Below, piece after piece: positions 1 to 5,263 of a stretch of DNA of 5,263 nt. Origin of the DNA: Bacteroidia bacterium (GTDB lineage: Bacteria > Bacteroidota > Bacteroidia > Cytophagales > Cyclobacteriaceae); assembly GCA_016650355.1 (NCBI GenBank), contig JAENVX010000364.1:1-5263 (forward strand), written 5' to 3'. The position numbers were made by a program, and so were the translations under genes. Numbering within the stretch: position 1 is the first letter of the stretch; every line of letters starts with the position of its first letter. The notes below the pieces were generated by a model that saw nothing but the letters and a program-made list of their open reading frames with translations, made no database searches and was not told the DNA's origin.

Positions 1-1536
1 ATCTAACAGTTCGGGGTGAGATGGTAAACTACCCTGATTACCAAAGTTTTCGGAAGTGGCAACTATCCCCATTCCAAAAATCTCCTGCCATAACCTGTTC
101 ACCATTATTCTAGCAGTGAGTGGATTCCTTGGATCGAACAACCATTTTGCAAGTCCCAACCGATTCGAACCAAATTCAGTCTCTTCATAAGGCAGGATTG
201 CAGATGGTGCACTGGGATGTACTTCAACGTCAGTAGGCGCATCATACGCGCCACGGTTAAGGACAAATGTTTTGCGCGGCTCACCATCGTCCATGACCAT
301 CACCTTAACGGTGTCTTTTGCACCAATCGTTTTTCCATTTATAAATTTCAATACATTTTTTAGATCGGCCTGGGTGATACTTATATTAGGTTTCGGCAAT
401 TCTCCATAATTGATCAGTCCCTTCTCCCTGGCCTTGTTGAAGAAAGCATAGATTGAATAAAAATCCTTCTGTAACACAGGGTCATATTTATGATCATGGC
501 AGCGACTGCACTCTACACTGATACCCAAAAAAGCCTTGCCGAATGTGCTGGTGCGATCGACTACATATTCGGTACGGTACTCTTCGGGAATAGCACCGCC
601 TTCCTGTGTTATCTTATGGTTGCGATTAAATCCTGTGGCAAGAATTTGTTCGCGGGTGGCGTTTGGTAAAAGATCTCCCGCCAACTGCCAGGTCACGAAC
701 GTATCATAGGAAAGATTTTCATTGAAGGCGTGAATAACCCAATCCCTCCAGGGCCACATCACCCGCGGCAAATCATCCTGGTAACCATGCGAGTCACCAT
801 ACCGGCTCACATCCAGCCAGTAACTTGCCCACCGCTCACCATAGGCTGCTGATGCCAGCAAGTCATCGACTAATTTTTCGTATGCAGTAGGTGAATCATT
901 CTTAAGAAACGCATCCACTTGCTCAAGTGATGGTGGCAATCCCGTAAGGTCAAAACTAACCCTTCGTATCAGCCTCTCTTTGTCTGCCCCTGCACTCGGT
1001 TTGAGATCAACCTCTTCAAGTTTAGCTAAAATAAATTGATCGATTTCATTGACACCCCACTCTGAAACTACGTCAGGAAGGTTGTGTTTTTGAGGAGGTA
1101 TAAATGCCCAGTGCTTTTTATACTCCGCACCATCTTGTATCCACTGCTTTAGAATATTTTTTTCCTTTTCTGTAAGCGTCAGGTTTGATTCCCGCGGTGG
1201 CATTCGGAACAGAGGGTCTTCCGAAAATATTCGTTTGACAAGATAACTTTCTTCTGTGTTTCCCTTAAGGATGGCGAAATGAGTGGGATTGGATTTAAGT
1301 GCCCTGAATGCTCCTTCTTCATTATCCAACCGGAAGTCAGCTTGTCTTTTTTTTATATCTGGCCCATGGCAGGCAAAGCATTTATCCGAAAGAATAGGTT
1401 TGACATCATAATTAAAATCGATTTTCCCTTTCCTCAATTCCACACCATCATTCGCGTTTGTATTCTTCTCGTTGCATGATTGCCCGATTATTGCAGCCGC
1501 TAGTAGCAACAGAATTACATGCTGATTAATTTTCAT
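1..1536 (-). CDS. PSD1 / planctomycete cytochrome C domain lipoprotein, C-terminus cut off by window edge
   Basis: Reading the minus strand from the ATG at 1536 gives 512 uninterrupted codons to the window edge, so this is a real gene missing its 3' end. Residues 1-20 are a hydrophobic leader ending in GQSC, with Cys21 the likely lipidation site, although the lipobox is not ideal. A PSCyt1 domain follows, with the c-type haem motif CFACH at 53-57 and the family-typical RMPP near 111-114. DUF1549 (PSCyt2) spans about 163-370 and holds LTGLPP at 198-202 and a second CxxCH, CSRCHDHKYDP, at 343-353. DUF1553 (PSD1) begins near 455 (NRLGLAKWL, NPLTARIMVNRLW, FGNQG, SHPELLD) and runs off the edge. 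The family is common in Planctomycetes, Verrucomicrobia and some Bacteroidota. Its biochemical role is not established; an envelope-located haem protein is inferred. A DUF1501 gene often follows such genes, which would lie beyond the left edge. No clear Shine-Dalgarno site precedes the start, and no upstream in-frame ATG was seen nearby. Confidence 0.95.
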   Translation of the reverse strand, partial: MKINQHVILLLLAAAIIGQSCNEKNTNANDGVELRKGKIDFNYDVKPILSDKCFACHGPDIKKRQADFRLDNEEGAFRALKSNPTHFAILKGNTEESYLVKRIFSEDPLFRMPPRESNLTLTEKEKNILKQWIQDGAEYKKHWAFIPPQKHNLPDVVSEWGVNEIDQFILAKLEEVDLKPSAGADKERLIRRVSFDLTGLPPSLEQVDAFLKNDSPTAYEKLVDDLLASAAYGERWASYWLDVSRYGDSHGYQDDLPRVMWPWRDWVIHAFNENLSYDTFVTWQLAGDLLPNATREQILATGFNRNHKITQEGGAIPEEYRTEYVVDRTSTFGKAFLGISVECSRCHDHKYDPVLQKDFYSIYAFFNKAREKGLINYGELPKPNISITQADLKNVLKFINGKTIGAKDTVKVMVMDDGEPRKTFVLNRGAYDAPTDVEVHPSAPSAILPYEETEFGSNRLGLAKWLFDPRNPLTARIMVNRLWQEIFGMGIVATSENFGNQGSLPSHPELLD

Positions 1537-1653
1537 TGGTTTTTGGCTTCTGCTGTCTAAGAAAAAAGGATGAAAGCATTTATCATGTACTCTTAAACTA
1601 TTCTATCAAGGCAATTTAATAAAAATTCCCGGTCTAACCTCAACGCATCCCGG

Positions 1654-1696
1654 TTGTTGGTGAAGAACATTTATCTGCCTCAGGCATGACCAACAA
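1654..1696. repeat. Nested inverted repeat in the spacer after the 140-residue gene
   Basis: TTGTTGGT at 1654-1661 is the exact reverse complement of ACCAACAA at 1689-1696. Between the arms lies a second small hairpin, TGCC (1676-1679) and GGCA (1683-1686) with a 3-base loop. It sits about 60 bases beyond the stop of the minus-strand gene ending at 1755 and upstream of the next minus-strand gene, so it might end or stabilise that transcript. No T-run follows it directly on either strand, so a standard intrinsic terminator is not supported. Confidence 0.4.
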
Positions 1697-1724
1697 GGGC
1701 ACTGATTTGAGATATGCTTGCCCT
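1696..1724. repeat. Short inverted repeat adjoining the nested hairpin
   Basis: AGGGCA at 1696-1701 is the exact reverse complement of TGCCCT at 1719-1724, with a 17-base loop. It shares base 1696 with the neighbouring inverted repeat, so the two structures would compete at that base or stack side by side. It lies 31 bases past the stop codon of the minus-strand gene ending at 1755. It could help form a 3' end, but the stem is short and no U-tract follows. Confidence 0.3.
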
Positions 1725-1754
1725 GAATAAGATTTAACCGAGGATAGTACGGAT

Positions 1755-2177
1755 TTACATTTTATCGTTGTTTCTGTAATATTGCTTTGTTACTACCTTT
1801 TGTAATACACGCTTAATAATTAATTCTGCTATTACATTAAAATGATTTTCGTTTTTATGTTCGGTTAAATACTTTTTTAGCTGGGCTTCGCTAATGTCAA
1901 TCCGGTAGAGCAATTGCATGACATTAAAGCCTATTCTCTTTTCATTGTATTGCAGCTCATTAGCAATTTTCGCATGGATGCTATTATAATTTGGTTCAAG
2001 AGCCTCAACAAAGTCAGCTGGAAAATTACTTTGTTCGAAATCTTTTGCCAATTGTCTTCTAAAAGCATCAAACAAATCTTTACTGCTTAACTGATTTTTA
2101 ATGTCTGGTAAATTATGCATTTCTTCTGGCAATGATCTCGGCCGTGAGATTGAATTCAAATTACAAATGTTTTGCAT
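1755..2177 (-). CDS. Hypothetical helical cytoplasmic protein, 140 residues
   Basis: I cannot name a family for this protein. It has no signal peptide or membrane segment and is rich in charged, helix-forming residues. The best-ordered part appears to be about 33-135: a helix around KDLFDAFRRQLAKDFE, a central block NVMQLLYRIDISEAQLKKYL (85-104), and a C-terminal helix NVIAELIIKRVLQKVV (114-129) ending in a basic, polar tail. The phrasing of the last two blocks resembles small conserved hypothetical proteins of Cytophagales, which is a recollection and not a search result. Start choice: GAGGA at 2184-2188 stands six bases before the ATG at 2177, a plausible ribosome binding site. Met20 is an alternative start, because residues 1-19 look poorly ordered. 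The gene diverges from the secreted protein at 2296 across a 118-base spacer. Function unknown. Confidence 0.75.
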   Translation of the reverse strand: MQNICNLNSISRPRSLPEEMHNLPDIKNQLSSKDLFDAFRRQLAKDFEQSNFPADFVEALEPNYNSIHAKIANELQYNEKRIGFNVMQLLYRIDISEAQLKKYLTEHKNENHFNVIAELIIKRVLQKVVTKQYYRNNDKM

Positions 2178-2183
2178 TCATTG

Positions 2184-2188
2184 TCCTC
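2184..2188 (-). promoter_or_regulatory. Shine-Dalgarno-like site for the 140-residue gene
   Basis: GAGGA on the minus strand lies six bases before the ATG at 2177. This spacing favours that ATG over the internal Met20 codon. The other nearby ATG, at 2181, opens a frame that stops after six codons. Such sites are the exception in Bacteroidota, so the support is moderate. Confidence 0.4.
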
Positions 2189-2295
2189 GTGCCAAGGTAA
2201 ACCCGGAATAAATAAGTAATTTAGCAGAAAGAAAACCTTAATCGCTAAACCTTTGTTCACATAGGGTAAGCGCTATCTAAAGCAACAAATTCTCT

Positions 2296-2616
2296 ATGAG
2301 ACGAATACTGATTTTCCCTTCACTTTTTTTGTTCCTGTTCATGTCGCAGGCGGCATTTGCCCAGGAGTATAAAGTCATAAAATCCTGCTACGGGTATTAC
2401 CAGCCTTTGGAAGATTTGCCTGATTCTGTTATCGCAAAACGTAATGTACCCAAGGTTGATCGTGATGCTGAGAAGAAAATGACGTACGAGCTATTGCCGG
2501 TTAACACCAGGGTTCGTAGATTGGAAGGAACCTATGTTTACAGGGTGAAGGTATTGACAGGACTCTATAAGGGCAAGTTACTCTATGTCAAGACCGAGTT
2601 TTTGCAGGCTGAATAA
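2296..2616 (+). CDS. Small secreted protein of unknown function, 106 residues
   Basis: The protein starts with a textbook Sec signal peptide: MRR, a hydrophobic core (ILIFPSLFLFLFM), and a signal peptidase I site AFA|QEY after residue 22. This leaves a mature periplasmic or secreted protein of about 84 residues. The mature part has one cysteine (Cys31), a Tyr-rich start (SCYGYYQPLED), a basic and acidic middle, and a C-terminal stretch with alternating beta-like pattern (TRVRRLEGTYVYRVKVL, then YKGKLLYVKTEFL). That ending is compatible with a small beta-barrel such as an SH3-like fold, but this is inference from pattern only. There is no lipobox. No family was recognised. The ATG at 2296 is fixed by the signal peptide; no Shine-Dalgarno site precedes it. 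It diverges from the 140-residue gene and is followed by a long gene-poor stretch, so it is probably transcribed alone. Confidence 0.8.
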   Translation: MRRILIFPSLFLFLFMSQAAFAQEYKVIKSCYGYYQPLEDLPDSVIAKRNVPKVDRDAEKKMTYELLPVNTRVRRLEGTYVYRVKVLTGLYKGKLLYVKTEFLQAE

Positions 2617-3038
2617 GTTCACTACACAGCTGTATAATTCTTTCCTCCGTAAAGAGCCTAATCAAAACCAGCGTGGTGGATTCTTCCAGGAAGGAATGCA
2701 GCGGTCTTTCGCTTTTATCTTTAAGCTTTTGACGATTTGTTCCGCATGTACCCTCGAATTCTCAATAAACCACTTCCCCGTTTAATTCTTTGTCGACCGT
2801 TACACCTAATTCTTTTAAGTTGTCCATGAGTCACAGGAGCCAATTCTATTTGTTTGTCTGAATTGTCCTTAAACTGTCTTAAACTGTCTCTCACTGTCTC
2901 TCAGTTACAAATTGGCCCTTACTATTCTTCCTCAAAAACGTCAAATAGTCCGATTTGATACTAGTGTAATGTTATGAAATCTAAACTGTGCGCTTGCCCC
3001 TAATGGATGCATATCGGCACAGGTGTTCTATACATCCT
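2617..3038. other. Gene-poor intergenic region
   Basis: No convincing gene was found on either strand in these 422 bases. The stretch contains a phased TGTC repeat (2855-2907) and leads into the left copy of a 56-bp direct repeat. On the minus strand two short adjoining reading frames (2827-2762, and an open stretch 2781-2662) look slightly protein-like and might be remnants of a decayed gene; this is weak. A small hairpin AGCG(2702-2705)/CGCT after the secreted gene has only four pairs and is followed by a T-rich stretch; it is too weak to call a terminator. A small RNA cannot be excluded. Confidence 0.5.
2855..2907. repeat. Degenerate 10-bp tandem repeat with phased TGTC words
   Basis: CTTAAACTGT occurs twice in tandem at 2868-2877 and 2878-2887, followed by the related CTCTCACTGT (2888-2897) and the partial unit CTCTCAGTTA (2898-2907). 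TGTC occurs at 2855, 2864, 2875, 2885 and 2895, that is, at spacings of 9, 11, 10 and 10 bases, about one turn of the DNA helix. This could be a cluster of protein binding sites on one face of the helix, or simple slippage-generated repetition. No adjacent gene start makes its role clear. Confidence 0.6.
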
Positions 3039-3094
3039 TATTAAAGGTACGCTCTTATCTTAAATCAATCCAAAAACTGTGAACTTATTTTAGG
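3039..3094. repeat. Left copy of 56-bp direct repeat flanking the amidohydrolase gene
   Basis: This segment matches 4594-4649 in the same orientation at 54 of 56 positions; the differences are G/A at 3046 and G/A at 3081. It begins with TATTAAAGGTACGC and ends with CTTATTTTAGG. It starts 13 bases past the 3' end of the amidohydrolase gene (stop codon 3108-3110). Similarity continues weakly to 3111: AGAC (3098-3101) and TTAT (3108-3111, which includes the stop codon) occur at identical offsets in the other copy. No terminal inverted repeats or transposase are nearby. Confidence 0.95.
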
Positions 3095-3107
3095 TCGAGA
3101 CAGAATT

Positions 3108-4580
3108 TTATTTTTGAGCCAACCGTCCTAGGACTTGATCTAATTTTGCCCGGTCATACATCTTGCCTTGTTTTATCACCGCATTAATTCGTTTTGTATT
3201 ACCAATACTTTCTAACGGATTAGCATCCAGAATTAATAAATCAGCCCACATCGTTTCTTTTATTGACCCGACTTCGTTCTCAAGATTAAAATATCTGGCT
3301 GGATTTAACGTGGCCGTTTCAATCGCTTCCAAAGGAGTTAGCCCCGATGAAACCAGTAACTCTAATTCTTCGTGCAAACTAAGGCCCGGAGTTAAATATC
3401 CAATAGGTGTATCAGTGCCAGCCATAATGCCAATACCGGCACGATTAATTTTTCCTACCATAGCAGACATCCATTTGGAATATTGACGGCTGAATGTGGG
3501 TACTTCACTGTTCATAACCTTTTCAATGCTAGCATTCCATACTTGGCTAATGCTATCTGGTAAATAAGTAAAACTTTTTTGCCATTGATCCTGCATGAAA
3601 GGTTTAGTTATAAAAACGGTATACAACGTTAGCGTGGGTATTTGCCACGTTTGATTTTTGGCAAACACGTTAAGTATTTCATTGGCCTTTTGTTCATCAT
3701 AATTTTCAATAGCAGTTTGCCTTTGTGCCTGATGGATGCTACTCCTTAATTTTCCTCCAGGATCTTTTCTTCCATCGTTTAATAATTGTAAGCGCTGTGC
3801 TAGTAATTCCTTTGAATTTGTAGCGCAAGACAACTCAAGATTTCGCAAGTGTTCCATGCTATTCAATCCACCATTAGAAGCACTTATTACATCCATGCTA
3901 AGAGGCACATGGCCGCTTACTTTCAATTTGTTTTCATTTGCATATTTTGTGATTACAGCAAACTGTTCGGGCGTGAGCATTTCATAGGCCTTTAAAAAAT
4001 CAACGCCAGCGCTATCCAGCATTGACACTTGTTTTGAAACATCATACACAGTAGGTAAGCCAACGGATAGAGGAGGATGCTCAGCATCGCTTCCGTCATA
4101 CACATTTGGCATACCATCCAATAGTGGGCCAGCAATCATTACCCGGGGCGCATCAGTTGGATTGGCCAACGCCAAATCTTTCCAGTATTTTACAAATTCG
4201 AGTCTGCCGCCTGTGTCGCGCACACTGGTAATACCGTACGCGATAAATAAATCAAACATACTGGGAGCCAGCGCTTCTATGTAGCCAAAGTGAATATGCG
4301 CATCCCACAAACCAGGCATCAGATACTTTCCTGCACCATCTTGTATCGTATTTTTCTTCGAAAGCTTAAGATCGCTGGTGGAGGCAATTCGTAAAATCTT
4401 TCCATCCTTAATAATAAGCGTTTGATGTTCTTTGAGCCCAACCACCGGGTCGATGGTGGAAATGTTTTCGATGCAAAGGGCATCTTCAAAAAAAACGGAA
4501 GGGGCAGTGCACTCAAAAAACAGGAAGGCTAAGAAAAATGCAACGATAAACTTATTCACAGACTGGAGCCTTTTGTTCAT
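3108..4580 (-). CDS. Exported metal-dependent amidohydrolase (imidazolonepropionase/prolidase-like)
   Basis: This complete 490-residue protein belongs to the amidohydrolase superfamily (PF01979), of the kind often annotated as an imidazolonepropionase- or Xaa-Pro-dipeptidase-like hydrolase. The metal-site residues are all visible: HxH at His95 and His97 (MPGLWDAHIHFG), a likely carboxylated bridging Lys197 (DFLKAYE), His224 (SGHVP), His244 (MEHL) and the catalytic Asp390 (AGTDTP). The small beta-sandwich domain is split between about 35-88 and the C-terminus (ADLLILDANPL, then INAVIKQGKMYD). Residues 8-23 are a hydrophobic leader; Cys24 could be lipidated, but FFEC is a poor lipobox, so a periplasmic protein either anchored or free is likely. 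Substrate cannot be told from sequence; hydrolysis of a peptide or cyclic amide bond is inferred from the family. The ATG at 4580 is fixed by the leader, with no Shine-Dalgarno site. The gene is closely bracketed by a 56-bp direct repeat and appears to be transcribed alone. Confidence 0.95.
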   Translation of the reverse strand: MNKRLQSVNKFIVAFFLAFLFFECTAPSVFFEDALCIENISTIDPVVGLKEHQTLIIKDGKILRIASTSDLKLSKKNTIQDGAGKYLMPGLWDAHIHFGYIEALAPSMFDLFIAYGITSVRDTGGRLEFVKYWKDLALANPTDAPRVMIAGPLLDGMPNVYDGSDAEHPPLSVGLPTVYDVSKQVSMLDSAGVDFLKAYEMLTPEQFAVITKYANENKLKVSGHVPLSMDVISASNGGLNSMEHLRNLELSCATNSKELLAQRLQLLNDGRKDPGGKLRSSIHQAQRQTAIENYDEQKANEILNVFAKNQTWQIPTLTLYTVFITKPFMQDQWQKSFTYLPDSISQVWNASIEKVMNSEVPTFSRQYSKWMSAMVGKINRAGIGIMAGTDTPIGYLTPGLSLHEELELLVSSGLTPLEAIETATLNPARYFNLENEVGSIKETMWADLLILDANPLESIGNTKRINAVIKQGKMYDRAKLDQVLGRLAQK

Positions 4581-4593
4581 GTTTTTTTATTCC

Positions 4594-4649
4594 TATTAAA
4601 AGTACGCTCTTATCTTAAATCAATCCAAAAACTGTAAACTTATTTTAGG
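4594..4649. repeat. Right copy of 56-bp direct repeat, just upstream of the amidohydrolase start
   Basis: This is the partner of 3039-3094, 54 of 56 bases identical, 1555 bases away and in the same orientation. It lies 13 bases before the amidohydrolase ATG, so it must form part of that gene's leader or promoter region. No exact TAnnTTTG element was found inside it on the minus strand. Recombination between the two copies would remove the whole amidohydrolase gene and leave a single repeat. Confidence 0.95.
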
Positions 4650-4859
4650 AGAAGACATTTTGTTATGCTCCTCAGTTGTCACAAGAAATATGTAAACACA
4701 AGCCTGTCTGCCGGCCTAGTTGGAACAAATGATCGTCTAAGCAATAGTAAAATGCTTTGTTAAAACGTGAAGATACTTGCGCATCACTGCTTCACTTGTA
4801 GAAAATAATTCACATGTGTTTGCGGAAATTACTTTAAAAGACTTCAATTCAGTTTGGTA
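4650..4859. other. Intergenic region between the divergent amidohydrolase and DUF4142 genes
   Basis: Together with the repeat copy and the promoter on its two sides, this makes up the 322-base gap between two divergent genes. No convincing gene was seen. A 5-pair inverted repeat AAGCA/TGCTT near 4739-4757 is too short to interpret. The stretch should carry the promoter of the amidohydrolase on the minus strand, but no consensus match was found there. Confidence 0.5.
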
Positions 4860-4867
4860 TAATTTTG
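4860..4867 (+). promoter_or_regulatory. Bacteroidota -7 promoter element of the DUF4142 gene
   Basis: TAATTTTG matches the Bacteroidota primary-sigma -7 consensus TAnnTTTG exactly; an overlapping TATAAT is at 4858-4863. It lies 35 bases before the ATG at 4903, giving a predicted leader of roughly 30 bases. No clear TTG -33 element is found at the expected spacing; only a partial TTTA at 4833-4836 is present. AAGGAG at 4881-4886 lies within the predicted leader, but 16 bases from the ATG is far for a ribosome binding site. Confidence 0.5.
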
Positions 4868-4902
4868 ATCGGGTTATCCAAAGGAGTAAACCAACTAAAA
4901 TT

Positions 4903-5263
4903 ATGAAAGTAATACACATTCTAAAAACCTTCGTTCTGGCAACTGTTATTTTAACTTCTTGCCAACCTAATCAAAAAGAGGAGAATAGTTCTGAAATTGC
5001 AAAAGAACATAATGACACAGTATTCAATGACAAAGACGATGAAAAAGATGCAGACTTTATAGTTAATGCAGTGGCTGCAAATCTTTCTGAAATTAATCTT
5101 GCCCAGTTGGCTTTGACAAAGTCAACCGACAGCGAGGTGAAGAAAATTGCAGGTATGCTCGAGGCAGATCACACTAAAGTATTGAATAATTTGACAGGGT
5201 ATGCGGCCACCAACGGCATCAGTACACCTACAACGGAAACACCTGAAGCAACAAAAGACAGAA
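4903..5263 (+). CDS. DUF4142 lipoprotein, C-terminus cut off by window edge
   Basis: The first 120 codons are open and run off the right edge. Residues 1-19 form a lipoprotein signal peptide with a good lipobox LTSC, so Cys20 should be lipidated and the protein anchored in the envelope. A polar, acidic linker (about 21-49) follows. The DUF4142 domain (PF13628) starts near Asp49: DADFIVNAVAANLSEINLAQ, then VKKIAGMLEADHTKVLNNL, which fits the family pattern of Glu and Asp-His residues on helices of a ferritin-like four-helix bundle. Members are usually about 170-220 residues, so roughly a third to a half is missing here. The family occurs in exported proteins of Bacteroidota and Proteobacteria; its function is not established. 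The start is fixed by the signal peptide and a promoter element at 4860-4867. It diverges from the amidohydrolase gene. Confidence 0.9.
   Translation, partial: MKVIHILKTFVLATVILTSCQPNQKEENSSEIAKEHNDTVFNDKDDEKDADFIVNAVAANLSEINLAQLALTKSTDSEVKKIAGMLEADHTKVLNNLTGYAATNGISTPTTETPEATKDR

Noticed and set aside
105..287. 60-codon minus-strand reading frame
   Set aside because: It is in another frame of the PSD1 gene, which is open throughout with family motifs.
1279..1479. 66-codon plus-strand reading frame
   Set aside because: It lies wholly antisense to the PSCyt1 part of the PSD1 gene, whose haem motif and domains are clear.
2248..2255. AACCTTTG as a -7 promoter element for the secreted protein gene
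   Set aside because: It differs from TAnnTTTG at the first T and has no -33 TTG at the right distance, so it is too weak to call.
2585..2785. 66-codon plus-strand reading frame overlapping the end of the secreted protein gene
   Set aside because: It starts inside the secreted gene, has no leader, ribosome binding site or recognisable domain, and its composition is not protein-like.
3000..3035. Eleven-codon frame MYRTPVPICIH starting just after the left repeat copy on the minus strand
   Set aside because: Its position mirrors the amidohydrolase start relative to the other copy, but it is too short and shows no similarity to the amidohydrolase N-terminus.
3163..3987. Two plus-strand reading frames (3163-3486 and 3736-3987)
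   Set aside because: Both are antisense to the amidohydrolase gene, which has all catalytic residues in one unbroken frame.
4319..4516. 65-codon minus-strand reading frame
   Set aside because: It is an alternate frame within the amidohydrolase gene.
3039..4649. Integron-type gene cassette or insertion sequence
   Set aside because: No attC-like core sites, terminal inverted repeats, short target duplication, integrase or transposase were seen; only the direct repeats support a unit.
4737..4919. 60-codon minus-strand reading frame with a hydrophobic N-terminus
   Set aside because: It overlaps the promoter and start of the DUF4142 gene on the opposite strand. Its hydrophobic start arises from the antisense of the promoter, leader and first codons of that gene.

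Overview
The window looks like chromosomal DNA from a Bacteroidota bacterium, probably of the Cytophagales type. The reasons are AT-rich spacers, starts mostly without a Shine-Dalgarno site, an exact match to the Bacteroidota -7 promoter element TAnnTTTG, a high share of secreted or lipid-anchored proteins, and a PSD1/planctomycete-cytochrome-C protein with a lipoprotein-like leader. No rRNA, tRNA, CRISPR array, transposase or phage gene was seen, and the genus cannot be settled from this sequence.

Layout from left to right: (1) 1-1536, minus strand, the N-terminal 512 residues of a large PSCyt1-DUF1549-DUF1553 protein whose end lies beyond the left edge. (2) 1537-1754, a spacer with nested inverted repeats. 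(3) 1755-2177, minus strand, a helical 140-residue protein of unknown function. (4) 2296-2616, plus strand and divergent from the previous gene, a small secreted protein of unknown function. (5) 2617-3107, a gene-poor stretch with a 10-bp-phased TGTC repeat and the first copy of a 56-bp repeat. (6) 3108-4580, minus strand, a complete exported metal-dependent amidohydrolase. (7) 4581-4902, an intergenic region with the second copy of the 56-bp repeat and a good promoter for the next gene. (8) 4903 to the right edge, plus strand, the N-terminal part of a DUF4142 lipoprotein.

The genes do not form an obvious pathway. Only the divergent pair 1755-2177/2296-2616 and the divergent pair 3108-4580/4903- share upstream regions. 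Most products are predicted to act in the cell envelope or periplasm: a possible haem-binding lipoprotein, a small exported protein, an exported amidohydrolase and a DUF4142 lipoprotein.

The most unusual observation is that the amidohydrolase gene sits between two direct repeats 54/56 identical. One starts 13 bases beyond its stop codon and the other starts 13 bases before its start codon. Weaker similarity extends on one side to the position of the stop codon. This could be the scar of a tandem duplication, a dispersed repeat, or a cassette-like unit, and the window alone cannot choose between them. No convincing new defence or mobile system was found.
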